NCBI GenBank assembly: GCA_023150835.1
Contig: JAKLKB010000080.1
Coordinates: forward strand, 1 to 29,948
DNA: 29,948 nucleotides
Reading direction: 5' to 3'
Origin: Myxococcota bacterium
GTDB lineage: Bacteria; Myxococcota_C; UBA6777
The notes under the pieces are model-generated. The model saw only the letters and a program-made list of their open reading frames with translations, searched no databases and was not told the origin of the DNA. Numbering within the stretch: position 1 is the stretch's first letter; every line of letters begins with the position of its first letter. Of this stretch, positions 1-6,731 are shown piece by piece. The position numbers were made by a program, and so were the translations under genes.

Positions 1-733
1 GGGAGCCGTTTTGGGTGATCTGTGCGTAGACTTGGTGAGGGGGTGTGCCTTGTTCGAGAACAGCGCGGGATTCGTGGAGGGCTTGTTTGGCGGCGAGGGC
101 GAGCCGTTCGGCGTTGTGGGGGGGGGAGATGTATGCACCGTTGATGAAGAGGGCGGGTGTACCGGGAGAAGTGAAGGCAAGCAGGCTGCGGATATCGCGA
201 TCGATCCACATCTTGAAGGGGGCGTAGTGGAGATAGATCTCAAAAAGCTGTTTGGAGAGGCCGATCTTTTCGGCGATATCGAAGAGTTCTTCGTGGGAGG
301 GGGGAGTTTTTCGTTGAAAGAAGCGGTGGAGGTAGGGCCAAAAGCTGTTGTGTTGGTGAGCGGCGAGGAAAGCGCGGGCGTAGAGGTAGCCTTGATCTTG
401 GAGGATGGTGGGTGCGAGTCGGACTTCCCATCGGATGGCCCCGGGGAATTGTTTCCACAGGGATTGTCGGAAGTGGTGAATAGCGCGGCTGTCTGGATGG
501 GTGGGGTTGAGGTATTCGATGATCTGGATGGGGGCGTGTTGGGGGCCACGACTGATCTGGATGCGACCGTGACTGGGGATGCGATAGCGTTGTTGGAGCA
601 GGTTGGGGGGCGGGGTAGGGTGGGGGTTTCGGACTTGGGTGGTTTGGGTGGTGCAAGCGGCGAAGAGTAGCAGCGCAAGGCCAAGGCCAAGGCGGTGTGT
701 ATGCAAGGAGCGGAAAACAGATTTGTGTTGCAT
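1..733 (-). CDS. DsbA-fold lipoprotein without active-site cysteines (3' end outside window)
   Basis: Partial gene: 244 codons are present and the C-terminus lies beyond position 1. The ATG at 733 follows AAGGA seven bases upstream. The N-terminus is a lipoprotein signal with hydrophobic core LGLGLALLLFAAC and lipidated Cys27, so the product should sit on a membrane facing the periplasm. The body resembles DsbA/thioredoxin_4 proteins: a strand reading IQIIEYLNP where DsbA has its EFFDYQ strand, then a helical insert, then GTPALFINGAYI, which carries the conserved cis-proline (Pro193). The place of the catalytic CPYC is taken by His79-Pro80-Asp81-Ser82, so both redox cysteines are gone and disulfide chemistry is not expected. 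It may be a scaffold, binding protein or chaperone-like relative. It is divergent from murD with no obvious functional link. Fold assignment is fairly sure; role unknown. Confidence 0.72.
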   Translation of the reverse strand, partial: MQHKSVFRSLHTHRLGLGLALLLFAACTTQTTQVRNPHPTPPPNLLQQRYRIPSHGRIQISRGPQHAPIQIIEYLNPTHPDSRAIHHFRQSLWKQFPGAIRWEVRLAPTILQDQGYLYARAFLAAHQHNSFWPYLHRFFQRKTPPSHEELFDIAEKIGLSKQLFEIYLHYAPFKMWIDRDIRSLLAFTSPGTPALFINGAYISPPHNAERLALAAKQALHESRAVLEQGTPPHQVYAQITQNGS

Positions 734-786
734 CAGCGTTCCTTGGTGGGGGATGAAGTGAAAGAAGTGCGAAGGGGGCAGCGTTG

Positions 787-795
787 TGGTAGGCT
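787..795 (+). promoter_or_regulatory. candidate extended -10 element (TGGTAGGCT) for murD
   Basis: TGGTAGGCT fits the form TGnTAGnnT, which recurs ahead of two other genes in this window (minus strand 6632-6640 and plus strand 15669-15677). It lies about 87 bases upstream of the murD ATG in the 149-base divergent spacer. No good -35 hexamer is visible, as expected if the TG extension compensates. Function is inferred. Confidence 0.28.
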
Positions 796-806
796 GCGCG
801 GGGAAA

Positions 807-835
807 AAGGTAGGGGCCGAGAGTTAGGAAAACAA
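807..835 (-). promoter_or_regulatory. weak candidate sigma-70 promoter for the DsbA-fold lipoprotein
   Basis: Read on the minus strand, TTGTTT (830-835) and TACCTT (807-812) are separated by exactly 17 bases. They lie about 75 bases upstream of the lipoprotein ATG at 733. Each hexamer matches the consensus only in part, so this is a candidate only. Confidence 0.22.
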
Positions 836-882
836 GCCTTGTGTGGGCGAAGACAACGGCGTTTGGACGAGCGAGGTGATCG

Positions 883-2265
883 ATGAAGAAGCGAGATTTG
901 GCGGGTCGTCATGTGTTGGTGTGGGGGTTGCGAAAGACGGGGTTGGCGGGGGCGCGTTTTTTGTTGCGTCGAGGAGCGCGGGTGACGGTGGTTGCCTCGG
1001 GTGATGCGAGCGAATACAAGGAAGCGTTGGAGGCATTGAAGGATCAGTCGGTGTCTTTTTTGTGGGGGGATCGGATGGGATCGTGGGAAGGGATCGATGG
1101 AGTGCTGTTAAGTCCGGGAGTTCCGTATGATCGGCCTGAGTTAGAGCAAGCGCGTGAGTTGGGGATCGAGACGTTGTCGGAGATGGCGTGGGGGTTGTCG
1201 GAGTTGACGGTGCCTTGGGTGGGTGTGACGGGTTCAGCGGGCAAAAGCACGACGGTGTCTTGGGTGGGGGCGATGTTGGCGGCGTCGGGGCTGAGTGGGT
1301 TTGTGGGGGGGAATCTGGGGACGCCGCTGGTGTGTTTTTTGGATGAAGATCGGGCGGTGGATCGGGTGGTTTTGGAGTGTTCGAGTTTTCAGTTGGAAGC
1401 GACTCCCAACGCGCATCCGTGTGTGGGTGTGTTGACCAATCTTCAACCGAACCATCTGGATCGACATGGTACGATGGAGCGTTATGCAGCGTGCAAAGCG
1501 CCGTTGTTTGGGCATCTTGAGAAGGAGGATGCGTTGATCTTGTGCGGTGGGGAACCGAGTGTTTTGCCTGTGGTGCAGGAAAGTCGAGGGGAGCGGATCA
1601 CTTTTTGGAGGGAAGGAGAGGATGTGGAAGGAGCGATGTGTTGGGGAGAACAGATGATCTTGCGGCATCCGAGGTGGGGAGAGGAAGTGTATGATCTGCG
1701 GGGGATGCGTTTGCGCGGTGCGCACAATCGGGAGAATCTGATGGCGGCAGCGTTGGCGGCGCGTTGTGCGGGTGCGACAAAGGACGGGATACAGGCGGCG
1801 ATCGAGGGCTTTGGAGGACTGGCGCATCGTCAAGAAGAGTTGGGAGTTTGGCGTGGAGTGCGCTATGTCAACGACTCGAAGGCGACCACGCCCGATTCTG
1901 CGCTGCGAGCGGTGGAGGCGTGTGCAGAAAAAGGCGAGCGGCTACGTTTGTTGTTGGGGGGGCGCTCGAAAGGGACGGGCTTTTCGGGGTTGCGCGACGC
2001 GGTGTTGAGGGAGGTGGAGAAGTTGTATGTGTTTGGCGAGGCGCGGGCAGAGATCATGCGAGATCTGGGAGGTGTGGTGGAGACGGGAGAGTATGTTTCG
2101 ATGGAAGAAGCCTTGGACGCGGCGGCTTTGGACGCAAAGCAAGGGGAGATCGTGTTGTTAAGTCCGGCGTGTGCGTCATTTGATGCGTTTGAAAGTTTCG
2201 TGCATCGGGGCGAGGTGTTTGGCCGTTGGTTTCGGGCGTTGTGTTCGGGGTCGGTTGCGAAGTAG
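883..2265 (+). CDS. murD: UDP-N-acetylmuramoyl-L-alanine--D-glutamate ligase (MurD)
   Basis: Cytoplasmic peptidoglycan precursor enzyme. It adds D-glutamate to UDP-MurNAc-L-Ala using ATP. At 460 residues it has the normal family length. The ATG follows GAGGTGAT. The N-terminal Rossmann domain begins VLVWGLRKTG, and the next loop reads LLSPGVPYDRPE. The ATP-binding loop is VGVTGSAGKSTT, where many homologues have GTNGKST. The Mur central motif NLQPNHLDRHGTMERY is followed by the Lys-containing stretch YAACKAPL, expected to hold the carbamylated lysine. HNRENLMAA and YVNDSKATTPDSALRA mark the start of the C-terminal ligase domain, which ends with LLLGGRSKG and LLSPACASFDAFESF. It stands alone here, with no other division and cell-wall (dcw) genes beside it, and is followed by an unrelated kinase. 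The coding strand is strongly G-rich at third positions (TTG, GTG, GCG, GGG). Confidence 0.96.
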   Translation: MKKRDLAGRHVLVWGLRKTGLAGARFLLRRGARVTVVASGDASEYKEALEALKDQSVSFLWGDRMGSWEGIDGVLLSPGVPYDRPELEQARELGIETLSEMAWGLSELTVPWVGVTGSAGKSTTVSWVGAMLAASGLSGFVGGNLGTPLVCFLDEDRAVDRVVLECSSFQLEATPNAHPCVGVLTNLQPNHLDRHGTMERYAACKAPLFGHLEKEDALILCGGEPSVLPVVQESRGERITFWREGEDVEGAMCWGEQMILRHPRWGEEVYDLRGMRLRGAHNRENLMAAALAARCAGATKDGIQAAIEGFGGLAHRQEELGVWRGVRYVNDSKATTPDSALRAVEACAEKGERLRLLLGGRSKGTGFSGLRDAVLREVEKLYVFGEARAEIMRDLGGVVETGEYVSMEEALDAAALDAKQGEIVLLSPACASFDAFESFVHRGEVFGRWFRALCSGSVAK

Positions 2266-2393
2266 AGTGTAGCGGGTGTGTCGAGATCCGAGAACGCCCA
2301 TGCTTTCGAGCGGATGCCCATCGCGAAGTCGAGTATTGCGGGCATATCGAGTGTGTGGGTGGAACGTCGCAGCAAACGGGGAAGAAAAGAAGG

Positions 2394-4931
2394 ATGTCCG
2401 AGCAGAAAAACTGCCATGAAGTCGATTGTCCGGTACGTGGTCAGGGTTTGGCGGCAGCGAAGTTTTGCCCGAAGTGTGGCCGTTCGTTGCAGGCATCCGA
2501 GCAAGGGGCGGAAGATCCGTTGATTGGGGAAGTGATCGGGCAGCGTTATCGGATATTGCGGGTGATCGGGCGTGGTGGAATGGGGGTGGTGTACAAGGTG
2601 GAGCATATCGTCATGGGGAAGATCATGGCGATGAAGCTGCTGCATGGACACATCAACAATCGACAGAATGCGATCAAGCGTTTTCGCCAAGAGATCAAGA
2701 TCGTCTCGCGTTTGTCGCACGTGAACACGATCTCTGTGTTTGATTGCGGTGTGACGGCGGACGGAAACTTGTTCATCGTGATGGAGTATCTGCGAGGAAC
2801 CGACCTAGAGAGGTTGTTGGAGCACCAACAGTATCTCGGTTGTATCCGTGCAGCGCGGATCGCACGCCAGATCTGTGCATCGCTTGCAGAAGCCCATGAG
2901 ATCGGGATTATCCACCGCGATATCAAACCTGCGAACGTGATCTTGTTGCGAGACCGAGGGGCCGAAGACTTTGTGAAGGTGTTGGACTTTGGGATCGCGA
3001 AGCTACTCGAACCCGGCCAGAATATGGTGACAGAAGTCGGCTTGATCGTGGGGACGCCGTATTATATGTCTCCTGAACAGGCGATGGGACGGATGGATCT
3101 AGGTCCAGCGGTGGATATCTACAGCTTGGGGGTGGTGTTGTACGAGATGGTGGCGGGTCGGTTGCCTTTTTTGGGGGAGAACACCGCCGACTACATCCAC
3201 GCACATCTCAACATCGAACCTCCCAGACCATCAACAGTTTCGATGTTTCAGGATATCGATCGGGAACTGGACGAGTTGATTATGCAAGCGTTGCAAAAAG
3301 ACCAAAGGCGGCGCTTTGCGAGCATCGAAGCCATGCAATATGCTTTGGATAGGTATATTCACGGAACGCTTTCTCGGGGGCGTCAAGATTCTTTTGCTGT
3401 ATCGGGCGTTTTGGCGATGTCTCAAATTGCTCCGCTGGTGATCTTGGAGGAGCATTCGTCGAGCGGAGAGGTGGAGGCGGCTGGTGCTCAGGAGCGTACG
3501 GAGCTTCAGTCCGCAGAAAGCATTGAGCGGATGCAGCGCACCAAAGCAGCGGATGTTCGAGGAGGATCATCGAGTGATGGTGCTTCATCAAAGGTTGGAG
3601 TGGGAACAACACAGCCAAAAGCAGCGTTGAATGCAGCGGACGGACGGGGAGTCTCAGGGGGAAAGCCAAAAGCAGCGTTGGATACAGCGGATGGACAGGG
3701 AGTCTCAGGGGGAAAGCCAAAAGCAGCGTTGGATGCAGCGGATGGACGGGGGATATCGGACGTAGAGCCAAAAGCAGCGTTGGATGCAGCGGATGGGTAC
3801 GGTGTGTTGGGGGCGGCGGAAGGAGATCTTCAAAGCGCAGCTCGTCCAACGCAAGATCTGAAAGCAGCGGCTGGGAAAAAAAGCTCTCAAGCGTCGTTGG
3901 TTCCAGAAGTTCCGAGTTTGCCTGCGGCGTTGATCTCGGAGCCACCTGAAGAACAGTTGGCGACGCGGGCGGATTGGGAGCGTGTGGAGCGGGGTTGGCG
4001 GCGTTCGTATTGGTGGCAGACGTGGGGGGTGGTGTGGCTGTTGTTGTTGGTGGCGGTTGTTGGTGGCGGTTGGTGGGGATGGGAGCGTTGGACGGAGGTT
4101 CCTGTGCCTCGTGCGGCCTTTTACGACGAGGAACAAGAGAACAACAACACGATGGAGAAAGCGACACCGATCCGTCTGGGGGCGTGGGTGAAAGGTGAGT
4201 TGGGCCGTCGATTGAGCGAGACGTCGTCGGATCGCGATTGGTTTACGTTTGAGATCCCCGAAGGGAAGGCGCAAAGTGTCGCGATCCGTCTCCAGCCGCC
4301 TGCTGCGTTGGATGTGGAGTTGGGCCTGTATCGACAGCGCATCCGCCAAGAAGAGGGCAAGCGTGTGCGAGAACCCGAAGAGCTGATCTCGATCAACAAC
4401 GCACGACGGGGCGGAGAAGAGCGCTTGTTGGGTTATCGGTTGGAGGCGGGGCGTTATGAAGTGTTGGTGCGAGAGTTGGTGGTGATGGGCGAACCACCGC
4501 AAGAATACAAAGGAGCGTATCGTCTGCGCGTCGATCGGGTAGTGCTAGACAAGCACGCAGAGATCGAGCCAAACGATCAATTTGCTTTAGCGAATCGTGC
4601 GCCTGAAAAAGAGTTGGCGCGTGGATATCACGATCGGGCGGGCGATATCGACTTTTGGTATTTTGAGACCAAGAAAAAACAAGAGCAGCGGTATCGGCTG
4701 CGATTTTTTGGTGTGGCGGGTGTGACGGTGGATTTTGCGTTATTGGATGAGGGCGGACAGTCCTTGCGTTTTTGGGCGCGAAACAAGCGGATACGGCGCA
4801 AAGGAACCACCGCGATGTCGCTGCGAACCGATCTCTTTTTTTCGGCCAAAGGGCGGGTATTTGTGCGGATCTTGGCCAAAGAGGGCCACAACTTGGAGAT
4901 ACCGTATGCGATGCGTTTGATGGCGCGCTGA
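2394..4931 (+). CDS. transmembrane Ser/Thr protein kinase with zinc ribbon and PPC-like sensor domains
   Basis: An 845-residue eukaryotic-type kinase. The frame is open back to 2226, but the ATG at 2394 after GGGGAAGA avoids overlap with murD and starts just before a zinc ribbon (Cys7, Cys12, Cys25-x-x-Cys28). The kinase domain spans about residues 52-320: glycine loop GRGGMGVV, Lys81, HRDIKPAN (Asp176), DFG (Asp198) and GTPYYMSPEQ, so it should be active. Next is a low-complexity linker with four 17-residue repeats of the type PKAALDAADGRGVSGGK, then a Trp-flanked membrane helix at about 540-566. The outer part has two modules starting FYDEEQENNNTMEKA and EIEPNDQFALAN, each with a later DRDWFTF or DIDFWYF motif. 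This pattern resembles bacterial pre-peptidase C-terminal (PPC) beta-sandwich domains. It probably couples an envelope signal to cytoplasmic phosphorylation; the nearby FHA protein could read such marks (inference). Confidence 0.9.
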   Translation: MSEQKNCHEVDCPVRGQGLAAAKFCPKCGRSLQASEQGAEDPLIGEVIGQRYRILRVIGRGGMGVVYKVEHIVMGKIMAMKLLHGHINNRQNAIKRFRQEIKIVSRLSHVNTISVFDCGVTADGNLFIVMEYLRGTDLERLLEHQQYLGCIRAARIARQICASLAEAHEIGIIHRDIKPANVILLRDRGAEDFVKVLDFGIAKLLEPGQNMVTEVGLIVGTPYYMSPEQAMGRMDLGPAVDIYSLGVVLYEMVAGRLPFLGENTADYIHAHLNIEPPRPSTVSMFQDIDRELDELIMQALQKDQRRRFASIEAMQYALDRYIHGTLSRGRQDSFAVSGVLAMSQIAPLVILEEHSSSGEVEAAGAQERTELQSAESIERMQRTKAADVRGGSSSDGASSKVGVGTTQPKAALNAADGRGVSGGKPKAALDTADGQGVSGGKPKAALDAADGRGISDVEPKAALDAADGYGVLGAAEGDLQSAARPTQDLKAAAGKKSSQASLVPEVPSLPAALISEPPEEQLATRADWERVERGWRRSYWWQTWGVVWLLLLVAVVGGGWWGWERWTEVPVPRAAFYDEEQENNNTMEKATPIRLGAWVKGELGRRLSETSSDRDWFTFEIPEGKAQSVAIRLQPPAALDVELGLYRQRIRQEEGKRVREPEELISINNARRGGEERLLGYRLEAGRYEVLVRELVVMGEPPQEYKGAYRLRVDRVVLDKHAEIEPNDQFALANRAPEKELARGYHDRAGDIDFWYFETKKKQEQRYRLRFFGVAGVTVDFALLDEGGQSLRFWARNKRIRRKGTTAMSLRTDLFFSAKGRVFVRILAKEGHNLEIPYAMRLMAR
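3614..3817 (+). repeat. four 51-bp tandem repeats inside the kinase linker
   Basis: The string GCCAAAAGCAGCGTTG begins at 3614, 3665, 3716 and 3767, an exact 51-base period (17 codons). Units read approximately KAALDAADGRGVSGGKP, with scattered substitutions towards the last copy. Copy number could vary without breaking the frame, changing the distance between the kinase domain and the membrane helix. Confidence 0.9.
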
Positions 4932-4951
4932 ATGGCGGCGGGAGGGCGAGT

Positions 4952-5644
4952 TCACTTGCAGTTGAGTGTAAAGCGCCCGGCAGCGGGGGGAACGGTATAG
5001 GAAGAGTCGTTGTCTTCGAGGAATCCCGAGAAGAAAAGCAGCGTGGGTCGTTTGGCGAGTCCTTGGGCGGATTGTGCGGCGAGTTGGCAGGGGACGCGCC
5101 ATGCTTGAGAGAGTTGGGGGGGGTACTGTTTCGGGTCGCCGAGTTCGATGTTGAGGATCTCTTGTGTTTTTTCGTTGGGGTTGGTGGAGAGGTGACAGCG
5201 AGCAGAGAGGGGGGCTTGGGGATCTTGTCGTTCGCATTGCTCGAAAGCAAGGGGAAGACGGAGGACGGGGATCTCGATGAAATTTTTCTGCCGCAGTCGG
5301 GTCAGGATCTCGGCGCGTGTCATCTCGGGGGCGGGTTTGTCTGGAGCGTTGGGGGCGACCGCAGAACTCGGATCGAAGACCAATTGGACGCGGCGCAAGG
5401 CGACACGACCGTAGCAGGCGTCCACTTTGAGGACTGCGCGGAGGTCGGATACATCAAATTGAACGGGGGTTGTATCACTCCCGAGAGTGACTGTGAGGGT
5501 GCCTTCGGGTTGAGAAGAGATGAAAGAGTTCGGGCAACAGCGACAACCTTGGAAGGCGAACAGCAAGAACCCAAACGACAAGGCGAATAGACGCCAGCGA
5601 CGCTGTAGAAAAACCGAAGAGAAAAAGTGAATGTCTCGAAACAT
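4952..5644 (-). CDS. cysteine-rich putative lipoprotein of unknown function
   Basis: A 230-residue protein. The frame stays open to 5806, but that extension runs into repeat DNA. I chose the ATG at 5644 because it opens directly onto a signal peptide; the ribosome site is weak. The N-terminus has arginines, then LFALSFGFLLFAFQGC. Cys34 is a likely lipidation site although the residues before it (Phe-Gln-Gly) are not a textbook lipobox, and two more cysteines follow at once (CRCC). The mature part is about 195 residues, probably mostly beta: it opens TLTVTLGSDTTPVQFDVSDL and has further cysteines in DACYGR, EQCERQ, ARCHL and the C-terminal LNCK, suggesting disulfides. I do not recognise a family. 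It converges on the kinase gene with only 20 bases between stops. Confidence 0.72.
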   Translation of the reverse strand: MFRDIHFFSSVFLQRRWRLFALSFGFLLFAFQGCRCCPNSFISSQPEGTLTVTLGSDTTPVQFDVSDLRAVLKVDACYGRVALRRVQLVFDPSSAVAPNAPDKPAPEMTRAEILTRLRQKNFIEIPVLRLPLAFEQCERQDPQAPLSARCHLSTNPNEKTQEILNIELGDPKQYPPQLSQAWRVPCQLAAQSAQGLAKRPTLLFFSGFLEDNDSSYTVPPAAGRFTLNCK

Positions 5645-5742
5645 CGGGCCTAACTTTGAAAGGAGGGCTGCCATCTGCCGAGATCTCAGGGCAAGCCCTG
5701 ACGAGGAAGCGTCGTTTTGGAGTGGGATCGTTTTGGCATGAC

Positions 5743-5869
5743 AAAACTCCCCGTGTTCGCGGCACTTCAAGCGGCACAGGGGTTTGTTTGAAACACCATC
5801 GATCACCCCGCCCCTCTCGGGGTCAAGGGAGCCGCGCTCCCTTGTGGGGCGAGGGGTGAAACCCCACCC
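5743..5869. repeat. multi-hairpin dispersed repeat, copy A
   Basis: Intergenic sequence between the lipoprotein and FHA genes. It shares two identical blocks with the element at 19845-20018: 14 bases at 5762-5775 (19884-19897) and 21 bases at 5784-5804 (19906-19926), plus GAGCCGCGCTC at 5829-5839. Four stem-loops can be drawn: CCCCGTG with CACAGGGG (bulged), CCCCG with CGGGG, GGGAGC-CGC-GCTCCC, and GGGG-TGAAA-CCCC. The second, third and fourth occur in the same order in the other copy with changed but still pairing bases. No terminal inverted repeats are visible around this copy. A separate perfect hairpin, TCAGGGC-AA-GCCCTGA, lies at 5686-5701. Confidence 0.7.
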
Positions 5870-5896
5870 AAAAAAGCCGAACAGCGGGATACCTAC

Positions 5897-6562
5897 TTAT
5901 TGAAATTCAACGCGTAGGAGTTGTTCGCCGATGATCAGGACATCGTTGTGTTTGAGGTGGTGTTCTTTGCGGATGCGGATGAAGGTTCCGTTGCGGCTGC
6001 CGAGGTCTTCGAGGGCGTACTGACCGTTGAGGAAAGAGATACGAGCGTGGATGGCGGAGATGTAGCGATCGCCCGGGAAGGTGATCTGCCCGCGTTCACG
6101 GCCCATGTCGACTTGTTCGCCGCCGAGCAAGATCGCGTTGCCGCGTTTTCCGCCAGAGATGAGCTGCATGACGCGGCCCCAGTATTGGCTATAAGGGCTT
6201 CCCCAAACAGGAGAAGGCGCGTCGGTGTGTGGATCAAAGCCGTCTTCATCGGGGGGAGGGGCTTGGATCTTTTCAAAGAGAAAAAGCTGTTTACCGATCA
6301 GCATGGCGTCGTTGTGTTCGAGGGGGGTTTTTTCACGAAGGCGGAGGAAAAGGCCATTGAGGCTGTTTTCATCGCGAACGGTCATGCTGTTGCTGGAGGT
6401 GCGTTGGAAGGTTGCGTGGAGGGGAGAGACATAGGGATCGTCGAGAAAGAGGATATTGCCTTGTTGGCGTCCGATGCGTGTGATATCCGGTTTGAGGGGA
6501 TAGGTGCCTCCTTCTTGGCCGTTGGGCAGAAGGAGGACAAGACGTGCTAGAGAATCGCTCAT
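5897..6562 (-). CDS. protein with two FHA domains
   Basis: A 221-residue soluble protein consisting almost only of two forkhead-associated domains, modules that bind phosphothreonine peptides. FHA1 (about residues 27-97) has TRIGRQQGN, the ligand loop SPLHA and NSLNG. FHA2 (about 150-220) has DMGRERGQ, SAIHA and SRNGT. The Gly-Arg, Ser-x-x-His and Asn-Gly signature residues are kept in both, so both should bind phosphopeptides. There is no signal peptide or membrane helix. The acidic Pro-rich linker (PPPDEDGFDPHTDAP) separates them. The ATG follows GAGGT about ten bases upstream. The window encodes two Ser/Thr kinases, whose products or substrates are natural candidate partners; this is inference from family knowledge. 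Confidence 0.93.
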   Translation of the reverse strand: MSDSLARLVLLLPNGQEGGTYPLKPDITRIGRQQGNILFLDDPYVSPLHATFQRTSSNSMTVRDENSLNGLFLRLREKTPLEHNDAMLIGKQLFLFEKIQAPPPDEDGFDPHTDAPSPVWGSPYSQYWGRVMQLISGGKRGNAILLGGEQVDMGRERGQITFPGDRYISAIHARISFLNGQYALEDLGSRNGTFIRIRKEHHLKHNDVLIIGEQLLRVEFQ

Positions 6563-6631
6563 CGTTTTTTTACCTCAGGCATGGGGCGAAAAGCATCGTT
6601 TACAACACGCGAGAGAGTGTGTTTGGGGTGG

Positions 6632-6640
6632 AACCTAGCA
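6632..6640 (-). promoter_or_regulatory. candidate extended -10 element (TGCTAGGTT) for the FHA gene
   Basis: On the minus strand TGCTAGGTT lies about 70 bases upstream of the FHA start codon, in the 169-base gap after the GrpE-like gene. It matches the TGnTAGnnT form seen ahead of murD and the spermidine-synthase fusion. This suggests FHA is transcribed separately from the gene upstream. No convincing -35 hexamer is seen. Confidence 0.3.
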
Positions 6641-6731
6641 CAAAACAGAAAGTGAAGGGTAGGGGGAAAGGGTGGTTGGGGGTGTGGAATGTGCGGTAGG
6701 ATGGTGTGTTTAGAAGAAAACGAGGGTCGTT

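Noticed and set aside
11-670. Long plus-strand open frame opposite the DsbA-fold lipoprotein
   Set aside because: Gly/Val-rich composition without any motif; the opposite strand has a ribosome site, lipobox and cis-Pro loop.
5645-5806. N-terminal extension of the Cys-rich lipoprotein to 5806
   Set aside because: It would be translated from repeat copy A and would put the signal peptide far inside the protein.
5743-5896. Intrinsic terminator for the FHA gene in copy A
   Set aside because: On the minus strand the T-run comes before the hairpins and not after them.
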